Assembly: GCA_965237855.1 (NCBI GenBank)
Contig: CBDEGK010000001.1
Location: 434,001 to 498,000 of the forward strand
Length of the DNA: 64,000 nucleotides
From: CBDEGK01 sp965237855
Lineage (GTDB): Bacteria > Pseudomonadota > Gammaproteobacteria > Pseudomonadales > Halieaceae
Reading direction: 5' to 3'
Shown here: positions 33,427-43,008 of the stretch, one piece after another
Numbering within the stretch: position 1 is the stretch's first letter
Layout of the letters: every line of letters starts with the position of its first letter
Program-made: the position numbers and the translations under genes
The notes under the pieces: model-generated
Database searches by the model: none
The model's input: only the letters and a program-made list of their open reading frames with translations
Told to the model about the DNA's origin: nothing

Positions 33427-34506
33427 GTGAGTAAGGTACTGATTTTGCCCGGTGATTACATCGGGCCAGAAATTGTTGCGGAAGCCCGGCTGGTACTGGA
33501 GCGGGTGATAGAGCAGTACAGTATGGACATCCAGCTGGAGGAGGGACTGCTTGGCGGTGCGGCACTCGATGCCCATGGCGTGCCTTTGCCCGAGGATACC
33601 CTGGCCCGGGCGAGGGAGGCCGACGCAATCTTGTTGGGTGCCGTTGGCGGCCCGAAATGGGATGCCGTGGATCGCGCCCTGCGCCCGGAGAAAGGACTCC
33701 TGCAGATTCGTTCAGAGTTACAGTTATTCGGGAACCTGCGACCAGCGCAGCTGTACCCCCAATTGGCAGCCGCTTCCAGCCTCAAGCCCGAGATCGTGTC
33801 GGGACTGGATATCCTGATTGTGCGCGAACTCACCGGCGGCATCTACTTCGGCGAGCCCCGTGGTATCCGCGTATTGGAAAATGGTGAACGGGAGGGTTAC
33901 AACACTTACGTCTACCGGGAGTCGGAGATCGAGCGCATCGGTCGCCTGGCTTTCGAGTCGGCCCGCAAGCGCAGTGGCCGGCTGTGTTCCGTCGATAAGT
34001 CCAATGTGTTGGAGGTGACTATCCTGTGGCGCGAGGTGATGACTCAATTGGCCCCCGAGTACCCCGATGTCGAGCTGTCACACATGTATGTGGACAATGC
34101 CGCCATGCAGTTGGTGATGGCACCCAAGCAATTCGATGTGCTGGTTACCGGCAATATGTTCGGTGACATTCTGTCTGATGCCGCAGCCATGTTGACCGGG
34201 TCTATCGGCATGTTGCCCTCGGCTTCCCTGGATCAAGCCGGCCGCGGTATGTACGAACCCTGCCACGGCTCTGCCCCGGATATCGCCGGTCAGGGCAAGG
34301 CCAACCCGTTGGCAACGATTCTTTCGGTGGCCATGATGTTGCGCTACTCACTGGGCCACGCCGAAGCGGCGGATGCGATAGAGGCCGCTGTGAGTCGAGT
34401 GCTCGACGCCGGTCTGAGAACGCCTGATATTTATGTCGATGGTTGTGAATTGGTCGATACCCAGAACATGGGTCGTGCAGTAATAGAGGAGTTGAGCCAT
34501 GAGTGA
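33427..34506 (+). CDS. leuB: 3-isopropylmalate dehydrogenase
   Basis: 359 residues. Oxidatively decarboxylates 3-isopropylmalate with NAD. Clear marks are PGDYIGPEIVAEA, the TGGIYFGEPRG loop, the metal/substrate segment SHMYVDNAAMQLVMAPKQFDV and NMFGDILSDAAAMLTGSIGMLPSAS, and EPCHGSAPDIAGQGKANP. The usual GDGIG motif reads GDYIG here. GTG start with AGAGGA seven bases upstream. Overlaps asd by 8 bases. Confidence 0.96.
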   Translation: MSKVLILPGDYIGPEIVAEARLVLERVIEQYSMDIQLEEGLLGGAALDAHGVPLPEDTLARAREADAILLGAVGGPKWDAVDRALRPEKGLLQIRSELQLFGNLRPAQLYPQLAAASSLKPEIVSGLDILIVRELTGGIYFGEPRGIRVLENGEREGYNTYVYRESEIERIGRLAFESARKRSGRLCSVDKSNVLEVTILWREVMTQLAPEYPDVELSHMYVDNAAMQLVMAPKQFDVLVTGNMFGDILSDAAAMLTGSIGMLPSASLDQAGRGMYEPCHGSAPDIAGQGKANPLATILSVAMMLRYSLGHAEAADAIEAAVSRVLDAGLRTPDIYVDGCELVDTQNMGRAVIEELSHE

Positions 34507-35521
34507 CGTATGCGATGTAGCCATTGTTGGGGCTACCGGCGCGGTCGGCGAGGCCATGATTTCTATCCTGGAGCAGCGCGATTTTCCGGTCGGCAACTTC
34601 TACCCGCTGGCGAGCTCACGCTCCGCTGGCAACGGTATCTCTTTCAAGGGCAAGAGCTACACCATCAAGGACCTGGCGGAATTTGACTTCTCCTTTGCGC
34701 AGATAGGTCTGTTTTCCGCGGGTGGCAGTGTCTCCGCCGAGTATGCGCCCAAGGCTGCAGCTGCCGGCTGCATCGTGATCGACAACACCTCGCACTTTCG
34801 CCAACAGGAAGATATTCCGCTGGTGGTGCCAGAGGTTAATCCGCACGCCATCACCGCTTATACCAACCACAACATCATTGCCAATCCGAATTGCTCGACA
34901 ATTCAGATGTTGGTAGCCCTGAAGCCCATTTATGACGCCGTCGGGATTGAGCGGATCAATGTGGCGACTTATCAGGCCGTGTCCGGCACTGGCAAGGAGG
35001 CCATCACAGAGCTCGCCGGCCAGACAGCTCGCCTGTTAAACGCACAACCAGTCGAAGCCGAGATCTACCCAAAGCAGATAGCGTTTAATGTACTGCCCCA
35101 CATCGATACCTTTGAGGACAACGGCTATACCCGGGAGGAGATGAAGATGGTGTGGGAGACCCAGAAGATCTTCGAGGACAGTGATATCCAGGTAAATCCA
35201 ACCTGTGCGCGCGTACCGGTCTTTTTTGGCCACTCGGAGGCGCTACATATAGAGACGCGTGACAAGATCAGCGTTGATGAGGCTCGCGCGCTACTTGAGG
35301 CTGCGCCTGGTGTCACGGTTATAGATGAGCACAAAGACGGCGGTTATCCAACGCCTGTAACAGAGTCAGCCGGTGAGGACCCTGTTTTTGTCGGACGACT
35401 GCGCGAAGACATCTCTCATCCACGTGGTTTGGACTTGTGGGTGGTTTCTGACAACGTCAGGAAGGGCGCGGCCCTCAACAGTGTGCAAATTGCCGAGCTC
35501 TTGCTAAAAGAGTATTTATAA
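34499..35521 (+). CDS. asd: Aspartate-semialdehyde dehydrogenase
   Basis: 340 residues. Makes aspartate semialdehyde for lysine, threonine, methionine and diaminopimelate. VAIVGATGAVGEAMISILEQRDFP is the NADP fold, the nucleophile is Cys132 in NPNCSTIQM, and CARVPVFFGHSEALHIET supplies the active-site His. It sits in the same leuB-asd-fimV order as Pseudomonas. Confidence 0.97.
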   Translation: MSDVCDVAIVGATGAVGEAMISILEQRDFPVGNFYPLASSRSAGNGISFKGKSYTIKDLAEFDFSFAQIGLFSAGGSVSAEYAPKAAAAGCIVIDNTSHFRQQEDIPLVVPEVNPHAITAYTNHNIIANPNCSTIQMLVALKPIYDAVGIERINVATYQAVSGTGKEAITELAGQTARLLNAQPVEAEIYPKQIAFNVLPHIDTFEDNGYTREEMKMVWETQKIFEDSDIQVNPTCARVPVFFGHSEALHIETRDKISVDEARALLEAAPGVTVIDEHKDGGYPTPVTESAGEDPVFVGRLREDISHPRGLDLWVVSDNVRKGAALNSVQIAELLLKEYL

Positions 35522-35660
35522 AAGATACTTACAACCAATACTAAAGGAATATTCTAGGTTTCAACCGTTTGAACCGGGATGAGTTCCTGGTGGTTCGTCG
35601 CCCAGCCGTGTTCGCTAGGGGAAATCGGTTGGCGTGTTACTAGAATAATAAGGCGAATGT

Positions 35661-38471
35661 ATGGTTCGTAAGTGCAAGGGGTTGCTGGTCATTGTGGGGG
35701 TTCTGCTCCCAGCCATGGCGTCGGCTCTCGGCCTTGGCGAACTAAGGCTTACCTCCTTTCTAAACGAGCCCCTGCGCGCGGAAGTTGATCTTCTCGATGT
35801 ACAAGACCTGGATGAAGGTCAGCTGAGAATCCGCCTGGCCTCCAGCACGGATTTTGACAGAGCCGGTGTAGAGCGGGCCTATTTTCTGACCAGCATGAAG
35901 TTTGACGTGTCGATTCGCGAGGACGGCACGGGTCGATTGTTTATTACCTCTAGCGAGGCCGTGCTGGAGCCGTACCTGGATTTCCTGGTCGAGGCGCGCT
36001 GGCCAAGCGGCCGTATTCTACGTGAGTACACTCTGTTGCTCGACTTGCCTGCGCTGGTAGGACCCGACAGCGGTATGACGGCGGCTGCGTCAGCTCCAGC
36101 GCCCACCCCAATCGAAACCGAACAGAAAGCGAGCCAGGTTGCAGAAGAAGAGGCAGAACTCGAGCGCTATGGCACTGGTACTGACAGCGATCCCGGTCCA
36201 GGGACGGACTACCTGGTCAAGCAGCAGGAAACCCTGTGGGGCATCGCCAGCCGCGGTCGCCCACAGGGTACCTCCGTTCAGCAGGCGATGCTGGATATAA
36301 AGCGACTTAATCCAGAGGCCTTTATCGGCGGCAATATCAACCAGTTAAAAGCTGGTTACTTGTTGAGATTGCCCACCCGTGCTGAAATTTCAGAAATCGA
36401 CCCACAGCAGCTGGTTGCCGAAATTGAGCAGCAGGAACAGCGCTGGCGCGATAACCAGGCGGCAATTGATGCCCGGGGCCTGGACGCGACCGCCGCTGAC
36501 GGTGCTGGGCGAGGTCAAACTGACGAGGAACAGGGCCGTCTGCAGATTGCCGGCGTCGAAGAGAGCGAGTATGGCGGCAGCGCCGTGGACGCGGCTGGCC
36601 TGGAACAACTGGATGAGGCACAGCGAGACAACGCCGAGCTGCAGACACGCATCGATGCCATGGAAGCTCAAATGCTGACTCTGCAGCGTTTGTTAACGCT
36701 CAAGGATGACCAGATTGCGGCACTACAATCGGCTCTGGGCGGTGAAGAACTGGAAACGCCGGTAGCGATCGATGAGATGGAGGGCACGATCAGCGAAGTG
36801 CCGGATCTTGTCGGCGATAGCGGCATAATCGAGGAAATTGCAGAGGAGATAGAACTTGCAGAGGAGCCGAGCCAGGATTACCCGGCCCCGGCTCCAGCGC
36901 CTGCCGACGAGGGTATTGTCGGCATGCTGATGGATTACGTGCTCTACGGTGTCGGTGTACTGGCAATCGTGCTGTTGTTGCTGGGATGGCGATTCAAGGA
37001 CAAGCTGAATCTCGCCAGTATTAGCGCCAAATTGCCGCTCATCGGCCGCAAAGGTGCCCAGCAGGCGGCCGGGGGAGATGCAGATGATGAGTTTGCCGGT
37101 GTCGAACTCGGTGATGACGGCCTAATCATCGATGAGTTCTCCGAGCAGACCCCGACAATAGAGGATAGCCAGGTTACGGAGCGGCTGACATTCTCAGACA
37201 CCGATGAAGACGCCTACGCGGCACAGTTCGAAACCGGAGACGCGCTGGCTGAGGCGGATATCTACATTGCCTACGGCCGTTTCCCGCAAGCAGTTAATCT
37301 ATTGAAAGCCGCCATAGAGGTTGAACCGGTCAACCTGGAGTATCGCGTCAAGCTCATGGAAGCCTGCGTCGAAATGGTCGATCGCGAAGAATTCCAACAG
37401 CAGTACGCTGATATCCAGTTTATCGGTGATGAAACAGCACTGAAGCGCGGTCGTGAAATCGCGGAAGCCGCTGATGGCGGAGAAGTCTGGCTTGAAGATC
37501 TGCCTGAACCCTCGATCACCGCTGAAGATATCGCCGCCGCAGAAGCGGCGCAGCAGGAAGAAGCTGCTGCCGAAGAGGCGCCCGCCGCCGCTGATGACGC
37601 TCCGGCCCTGGCTGGCGAAGAAGTCACTGAGCTGGATGTCGACCTCGATGGTGGACTGGAGCTCGCTGAGGATCTTGACCTCGATGCAGATCTGGATGTC
37701 GATCTTGAACTTGAATTGGAAGAAGCCGAGCTGGAGTTAGGCGACGATGATGATGCGACCGATCTCGCTGAGGACGCAGAGAAAACTGAAACTGTTGAGG
37801 ATGAAGCGGCAGCAGGGGAAGAAGAGGAGCCGCTGATTGAAGCTGAGTCGACCAAGCCGGAAGCTGCGGCAGCGACGGATGATGACCTGGATCATTTCGA
37901 TATGGGTGCATTCCCAGCAACTGATAGTGTTGCTGAAGAGAATGAACCCGACACGGAAGCTGCTGAAGAGATTGAGCTACCCGACCTGGAAGCCGATGAA
38001 ATTTCACAGGATCTGAAACAGGATGAGGAACTGTTGCTGGATGACAGCCCTATCGACGATACCGAGCCGCCGGAGGAATTATCCGGAGAGATTGAAGATG
38101 ATTTAGTCACCGATTTTGGCGACCTTGAAATAGAAGAAGGCGCGGAGTTGGTGGCTGATGAAGAGCTAGAGGTAGAGGTAGAGGTAGAGGTAGAGCTGGA
38201 TGATGATGAAGAGGTTAATCTCGAGCAAAGCCTGGACGAATTGACCGATAGCTTCGGCGCGGCATACGATGCCGCCGATGGCAGCGGCGACAGTGAAGAT
38301 ATGGTGTTTGCTGCTGACGGGGACGAAATTTCTACCAAACTTGACCTGGCTCGAGCTTATATGGATATGGGTGATGAAGAAGGTGCCAAGAGTATCCTTG
38401 AAGAAGTTCTGCAAGACGGAAACGACAGCCAGAAACAGGAAGCGCAGAGCCTCATAGACAATATTGACTGA
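35661..38471 (+). CDS. fimV: FimV/HubP-type polar landmark protein
   Basis: 936 residues. Signal peptide (1-23, ending ASA), then a FimV N-terminal domain (LGELRLTSFLNEPLRAEVDL). A LysM peptidoglycan-binding domain (about 184-236, DYLVKQQETLWGIASR), a coiled coil (about 321-360), one membrane helix (about 422-441), a TPR-like segment (about 530-585), a very acidic region and the conserved FimV C-terminal motif (about 885-935, TKLDLARAYMDMGDEEGAKSILEEVL) follow. FimV organises the cell pole, type IV pili and chemotaxis proteins. The acidic region includes a run of Glu-Val pairs coded by a 6-base tandem repeat at 38167-38195. A 139-base spacer precedes it, with -10-like TAGAAT at 35641. Confidence 0.93.
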   Translation: MVRKCKGLLVIVGVLLPAMASALGLGELRLTSFLNEPLRAEVDLLDVQDLDEGQLRIRLASSTDFDRAGVERAYFLTSMKFDVSIREDGTGRLFITSSEAVLEPYLDFLVEARWPSGRILREYTLLLDLPALVGPDSGMTAAASAPAPTPIETEQKASQVAEEEAELERYGTGTDSDPGPGTDYLVKQQETLWGIASRGRPQGTSVQQAMLDIKRLNPEAFIGGNINQLKAGYLLRLPTRAEISEIDPQQLVAEIEQQEQRWRDNQAAIDARGLDATAADGAGRGQTDEEQGRLQIAGVEESEYGGSAVDAAGLEQLDEAQRDNAELQTRIDAMEAQMLTLQRLLTLKDDQIAALQSALGGEELETPVAIDEMEGTISEVPDLVGDSGIIEEIAEEIELAEEPSQDYPAPAPAPADEGIVGMLMDYVLYGVGVLAIVLLLLGWRFKDKLNLASISAKLPLIGRKGAQQAAGGDADDEFAGVELGDDGLIIDEFSEQTPTIEDSQVTERLTFSDTDEDAYAAQFETGDALAEADIYIAYGRFPQAVNLLKAAIEVEPVNLEYRVKLMEACVEMVDREEFQQQYADIQFIGDETALKRGREIAEAADGGEVWLEDLPEPSITAEDIAAAEAAQQEEAAAEEAPAAADDAPALAGEEVTELDVDLDGGLELAEDLDLDADLDVDLELELEEAELELGDDDDATDLAEDAEKTETVEDEAAAGEEEEPLIEAESTKPEAAAATDDDLDHFDMGAFPATDSVAEENEPDTEAAEEIELPDLEADEISQDLKQDEELLLDDSPIDDTEPPEELSGEIEDDLVTDFGDLEIEEGAELVADEELEVEVEVEVELDDDEEVNLEQSLDELTDSFGAAYDAADGSGDSEDMVFAADGDEISTKLDLARAYMDMGDEEGAKSILEEVLQDGNDSQKQEAQSLIDNID

Positions 38472-38484
38472 GCGGTCTTGTACT

Positions 38485-39315
38485 GTGTCCAGTGAATTGA
38501 TCCCTGTTGGTAAACGCCTGGCCGTAGTTGTCGAGTATGATGGCTCTGGCTTCAACGGTTGGCAGCTGCAGGCTGGCAGCTCGGTTGCCACCGTGCAGGG
38601 TGCGCTTGAGGCGGCATTGGCAAGGATTGCTAACCAGCCTGTCCGGGTTGCCTGTGCAGGTAGAACCGATACCGGTGTCCACGCTACCCAACAGGTCGTA
38701 CATTTCGACGCTCCTGCCGCCCGTAGCGAGCGCTCCTGGTTACTCGGCACCAATGTTCATCTGCCAGACAGTGTTCGAGTGCGCGGAGTGCATGCGGTTT
38801 CCCAGGACTTCCACGCTCGATTCAGTGCCATCGCTCGACGTTATCGCTACTTGATACTCAATGCCCCTGTCGCCTCCGCGCTGGCGGCATCTCGCGTCAA
38901 CTGGATTCGCCAGGAATTGGATGTGGCGGCCATGGAGCTCGCGGCGCAGTCACTACTAGGGGAGCAGGATTTTAGCGCTTTCCGGGCTGCCTCCTGCCAG
39001 TCCTCGACGCCGATGCGACGCGTGGATTTTGTCCGCGTTCGTCCCCATGGTGAACTCGTGGTGGTAGACATCCAGGCCAATGCTTTTCTGCATCATATGG
39101 TGCGAAATATAGTGGGTGCGCTCATCTCCGTCGGTAGGGGCCGTTTGCACACGGATGAGATTGCCACGCTACTGGCTGGTCGCGACCGGACACTGGCGCC
39201 GGACACCGCGGCAGCGGGGGGCTTGTACCTGGTCGGGGTCAGCTACCCCGCGCCGTTTGGTTTGCCACGGTATACGACCGGGCCGTTGTTACTAAGTGGC
39301 TTCAATAGCGGCTGA
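38485..39315 (+). CDS. truA: tRNA pseudouridine(38-40) synthase
   Basis: 276 residues. Isomerises uridines 38-40 in tRNA anticodon arms. Catalytic Asp62 lies in CAGRTDTGVHATQQVVHFD; RRYRYLI and FLHHMVRNIVGALISVG are further signatures. GTG 38485 is chosen; TTG 38464 would overlap fimV and add seven residues. Confidence 0.95.
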   Translation: MSSELIPVGKRLAVVVEYDGSGFNGWQLQAGSSVATVQGALEAALARIANQPVRVACAGRTDTGVHATQQVVHFDAPAARSERSWLLGTNVHLPDSVRVRGVHAVSQDFHARFSAIARRYRYLILNAPVASALAASRVNWIRQELDVAAMELAAQSLLGEQDFSAFRAASCQSSTPMRRVDFVRVRPHGELVVVDIQANAFLHHMVRNIVGALISVGRGRLHTDEIATLLAGRDRTLAPDTAAAGGLYLVGVSYPAPFGLPRYTTGPLLLSGFNSG

Positions 39316-39320
39316 CAAAC

Positions 39321-39350
39321 CTGCCACTGGACTGCATGATCTGGTAATAT
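39321..39350 (+). promoter_or_regulatory. Possible promoter ahead of trpF
   Basis: CTGCCA (39321-39326), 18-base spacer and TAATAT (39345-39350) preceded by TG at -15/-14, an extended -10. No leader peptide or attenuator hairpin is visible before trpF. Confidence 0.4.
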
Positions 39351-39382
39351 ACCGCGCTTTTTGAGGGGTCCCAGGAACCGTG

Positions 39383-40030
39383 ATGCGAACCCGGGTCAAG
39401 ATCTGTGGAATTACGCGCCAATCCGATGCTCTGTCAGCTATTGCGGCAGGGGCTGACGCTATTGGCCTGGTTTTCTGGCCGCGGAGTAAGCGGGCTGTCA
39501 ATGTCGATAGTGCCCGCGAGATAGTCGCCGGTTTACCACCCATGGTGGTAGTAACAGCCTTGTTTGTTGATGCCGATGCCGCTGAGGTCGAACAAGTTTG
39601 CAGGCAGTTGCCGATCGACTTACTCCAATTTCACGGTAGCGAAGCACGTGATTATTGCAGTGGATTTGGCTTGCCGTATATGAAAGCCTTGAAGGTGTCT
39701 GATGGCGTGGGCCTGAGCGAGTCGATCGCCGCGTACTCCGATGCAAACGCCATATTATTGGATACCGACCATCCCTCGATAGCAGGTGGTACCGGCGAGC
39801 GATTTGACTGGTCGTTGGTGCCTAGCGATCTGCCTGTACCGATGGTGTTGGCCGGCGGGCTCAATGCAGACAACGTCGGCATGGGCATACAGCAACTGCG
39901 CCCCTACGCGGTGGATGTCAGTAGTGGAGTGGAAGAGCGAGCGGGCATTAAGTCTGCCCGTTTAATGCAGGAATTTGTACAAGCGGTCCGCGTGGCGGAC
40001 CTGTCTGATGGTGGAAGTGAAGAAGTATGA
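39383..40030 (+). CDS. trpF: Phosphoribosylanthranilate isomerase
   Basis: 215 residues. Third step of tryptophan synthesis. General-base Cys8 lies in RVKICGITR; ADAIGLVFWPRSKRAV, LLQFHGSEARDYC and the acid Asp in ILLDTD fit the family, and PMVLAGGLNADNVGMGI is the phosphate site. A GTG one codon upstream is an alternative start. Overlaps trpB (ATGA). Confidence 0.96.
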   Translation: MRTRVKICGITRQSDALSAIAAGADAIGLVFWPRSKRAVNVDSAREIVAGLPPMVVVTALFVDADAAEVEQVCRQLPIDLLQFHGSEARDYCSGFGLPYMKALKVSDGVGLSESIAAYSDANAILLDTDHPSIAGGTGERFDWSLVPSDLPVPMVLAGGLNADNVGMGIQQLRPYAVDVSSGVEERAGIKSARLMQEFVQAVRVADLSDGGSEEV

Positions 40031-41256
40031 GTGATGTAACTGACAAGCAATGGGCTGATTACCCGGATCAATATGGACGTTTCGGTGACTACGGCGGCAA
40101 GTACGTCTCAGAAACCCTGATGTCTGCGTTGGATGAGCTGGACAGTTTGTATACACAGCTTTCCAACGATCCGGAATTTCAAAAGGAACTGGATGAAGAC
40201 CTGGCGAACTATGTCGGTCGTCCTTCGCCCTTGTACGAGGCCAAGCGCTGGACGTCACAGGTAGGTGGCGCGAGAATTTTTCTGAAACGCGAAGACCTGA
40301 ACCATACCGGTGCCCACAAGGTGAATAACACGGTGGGGCAGGCGCTACTGGCCAAGTATATGGGCAAAAAGCGTATCATCGCCGAGACCGGGGCCGGCCA
40401 ACACGGTGTCGCTTCTGCGACGGTTGCAGCGCGACTGGGAATGGAATGTGTTGTCTATATGGGTGAGGATGATATACATCGCCAGGCCCTCAACGTGTAT
40501 CGAATGAAGCTACTGGGCGCCGAGGTTATTCCGGTTACCTCCGGTTCGCGCACCCTGAAAGACGCCATGAATGAAGCCATGCGCGATTGGGTGACCAATG
40601 TCGACGATACGTATTACATCATTGGTACCGTCGCCGGACCCCACCCCTACCCGAAGTTGGTGCGCGACTTTCAATGTATTATCGGCCGCGAAGCGAGACA
40701 GCAATGCCTCGATGCGACCGGCCGTCTACCGGATGCGCTGGTGGCCTGTGTCGGCGGTGGTTCCAATGCGATCGGCTTATTTCATCCTTTCCTGGCAGAT
40801 ACTGAGGTGGCCATGTACGGTGTCGAGGCTGCCGGTCGGGGTCTGGCGACTGGAGAGCATGCTGCTCCGCTGACGGCGGGAAGTCCGGGTGTGTTGCACG
40901 GTAATCGCACCTACCTGATGCAGGACGACAATGGACAAATACTGCATACCCACTCTGTGTCCGCAGGACTGGATTATCCCGGCGTAGGACCGGAGCACGC
41001 CTGGTTGAAAGACCTGGGCCGGGTGAATTATGTCAGTGCTGACGATGAGCAGGCCCTGGCGGCTTTTTCTGAACTCAATACGAGAGAGGGAATAATGCCG
41101 GCGCTGGAATCAAGTCATGCACTGGCCTATGCAGCCGAGCTTGCCCCAACGATGAGCAGTGACGACATCATCATCGTCAATTTGTCCGGGCGAGGAGACA
41201 AGGACATACATACAGTCGCCCAGTTGCAGGGCATGGATTTTGGAGTACTGAGTTGA
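40027..41256 (+). CDS. trpB: Tryptophan synthase beta chain
   Basis: 409 residues. Condenses indole with serine on PLP. The PLP lysine is Lys98 in LNHTGAHKVNNTVGQ; the phosphate-binding GGGSNAIG and the terminal SGRGDKDI are intact. Overlaps trpF upstream and trpA downstream by 4 bases each. Confidence 0.98.
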   Translation: MSDVTDKQWADYPDQYGRFGDYGGKYVSETLMSALDELDSLYTQLSNDPEFQKELDEDLANYVGRPSPLYEAKRWTSQVGGARIFLKREDLNHTGAHKVNNTVGQALLAKYMGKKRIIAETGAGQHGVASATVAARLGMECVVYMGEDDIHRQALNVYRMKLLGAEVIPVTSGSRTLKDAMNEAMRDWVTNVDDTYYIIGTVAGPHPYPKLVRDFQCIIGREARQQCLDATGRLPDALVACVGGGSNAIGLFHPFLADTEVAMYGVEAAGRGLATGEHAAPLTAGSPGVLHGNRTYLMQDDNGQILHTHSVSAGLDYPGVGPEHAWLKDLGRVNYVSADDEQALAAFSELNTREGIMPALESSHALAYAAELAPTMSSDDIIIVNLSGRGDKDIHTVAQLQGMDFGVLS

Positions 41257-42074
41257 GTCGTATCAAGGCCCGTTTTGATAGCCTGAAACAATCTGGTCGC
41301 AAAGCGCTGATACCCTATATTGTGGCGGGTGATCCCGGGCCGGAGCATACCGTGGCACTGATGCACGCCATGGTAGAGGCGGGCGCAGATATCCTGGAGC
41401 TTGGGGTTCCCTTCTCTGATCCAATGGCCGAGGGGCCGACTATCGCCCTGGGTCATGAGCGGGCGCTTGCCCACAGCGTGAGTCTGCAGAGTACGCTGGC
41501 AATGGTGGCTGATTTTCGGCAGCGAGATACGGAAACGCCGGTGCTGTTGATGGGCTATTGCAATCCTGTCGAGCGTATGGGGTTTAGCGAATTCAGTCGA
41601 GCCGCCGCAGAGGTGGGTCTCGATGCGCTGCTGATGGTGGATATGCCACCGGAGGAAGTGGGTCCCCTGCATCAATGTCTAAAGGCGGCGAATCTCGATA
41701 ATATTTTCCTGGTCGCTCCCACCAGCCCCGCTCAGCGAATCCAGAGAATTGCAGGGGCCGCAAGCGGTTTCATCTATTATGTTTCTCTGAAAGGCGTCAC
41801 TGGAGCCGCTCATCTGGACACGGTTGAAGTGGCGGCACGTGTCGCTGAAATACGGACACACTCAGATTTACCGGTGGTTGTTGGCTTTGGTATCAAAGAT
41901 GCCAAATCGGCGGCAGCAGTGGCAGAAGTCGCCGACGGCGTCGTGGTGGGCAGCGCCCTGGTTCAAATTCTGGCAGATGCCGCCGAGGCTGATACCGCGC
42001 AGCTTGCCGATGCTGTGAGCGAGTTAATTGCCAGCATTCGCGCTGGTATTGATGCATCCGTTGTGGGTCAATAG
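41253..42074 (+). CDS. trpA: Tryptophan synthase alpha chain
   Basis: 273 residues. Cleaves indole-3-glycerol phosphate. Catalytic Glu49 is in place (DILELGVPFSDP). The second catalytic position, Asp60 in Salmonella (LADGP), is Glu60 here (MAEGP). The phosphate-site GSALVQ and the loop GVTGA are kept. The start is TTG, overlapping the trpB stop (TTGA); no nearby ATG fits. Confidence 0.96.
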   Translation: MSRIKARFDSLKQSGRKALIPYIVAGDPGPEHTVALMHAMVEAGADILELGVPFSDPMAEGPTIALGHERALAHSVSLQSTLAMVADFRQRDTETPVLLMGYCNPVERMGFSEFSRAAAEVGLDALLMVDMPPEEVGPLHQCLKAANLDNIFLVAPTSPAQRIQRIAGAASGFIYYVSLKGVTGAAHLDTVEVAARVAEIRTHSDLPVVVGFGIKDAKSAAAVAEVADGVVVGSALVQILADAAEADTAQLADAVSELIASIRAGIDASVVGQ

Positions 42075-42107
42075 GCACAAATAAGCGAAGGTTACGGGGC
42101 TTGAATA

Positions 42108-42995
42108 ATGAGCTGGTATGACAAAATACTTCCCTCCGGGGTGGGCAAGGCTGGTAAAGGCAGCAAGCGCCACAGTGTGCCAGAGGGTCTGTGGAAGAAA
42201 TGTGTCAAGTGTGACGCGGTCCTGTATCGACCCGACCTGGAGCGCAATGAGGATGTTTGTCCCAAGTGCGATCACCATATTCGAATTGGCGCGCGCCGCC
42301 GTCTCGACCTGTTTCTTGATAGCGAGGGCAGGGAAGAAATACATGCAGATATCGCACCGGTTGATCGCCTTAAATTCAAAGATGTGAAGCGTTACAAGGA
42401 TCGACTGACAGCCGCCCAGAAATCGACCGGCGAGAAAGATGCCCTGGTTGCGATGAGGGGGGATCTCAAGGGCATCCCCGTCATCGTGGTCGCCTTCGAG
42501 TTCAATTTTCACGGTGGCTCTATGGGTTATGCCGTGGGCGAGAAGTTCACCCGGTCAGCACAACAGGCGCTGGAAGAACGCCGTGCTTTCGTGTGTTTTT
42601 CAGCGTCCGGCGGTGCACGCATGCAGGAGGCGTTGATCTCGCTGATGCAAATGGCCAAGACCAGTGCGGTACTGGAGCGGCTCAAGGCTGCGGGAGTACC
42701 TTATATTTCCGTTATGACTGATCCTATCTATGGCGGGGTTTCCGCCAGCCTGGCCCTGCTTGGCGATATCAATATTGCTGAGCCCGATGCCCGAGCCGGC
42801 TTTGCCGGTCCCAATGTGATCGAGCAAACCATCCGCCAGAAATTGCCGAAGGGCTTTCAGCGTAGCGAGTTCCTATTGGAGCGAGGTGCCATTGATATGA
42901 TCGTGCATCGCAACCAAATGCGCGACACCCTGGCCAGCCTCTTGGGTATGCTGACCAAGCAACCCGCAGTCGACCTTTCCGCTGGCAGTGGCTAG
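42108..42995 (+). CDS. accD: Acetyl-CoA carboxylase carboxyltransferase beta subunit
   Basis: 295 residues. With AccA it transfers carboxyl from biotin to acetyl-CoA. The zinc ribbon has Cys32, Cys35, Cys51 and Cys54. FSASGGARMQEALISLMQMAKTSA and PIYGGVSASLALLGDI are carboxyltransferase signatures. In order between trpA and folC as in several gammaproteobacteria. Confidence 0.97.
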   Translation: MSWYDKILPSGVGKAGKGSKRHSVPEGLWKKCVKCDAVLYRPDLERNEDVCPKCDHHIRIGARRRLDLFLDSEGREEIHADIAPVDRLKFKDVKRYKDRLTAAQKSTGEKDALVAMRGDLKGIPVIVVAFEFNFHGGSMGYAVGEKFTRSAQQALEERRAFVCFSASGGARMQEALISLMQMAKTSAVLERLKAAGVPYISVMTDPIYGGVSASLALLGDINIAEPDARAGFAGPNVIEQTIRQKLPKGFQRSEFLLERGAIDMIVHRNQMRDTLASLLGMLTKQPAVDLSAGSG

Positions 42996-43008
42996 TGGCC
43001 AATAGCTG

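Noticed and set aside
37271..37855. Serine-rich open frames antisense to fimV (also 37892-38338)
   Set aside because: Poly-Ser comes from reading the Asp/Glu-rich fimV codons on the other strand.
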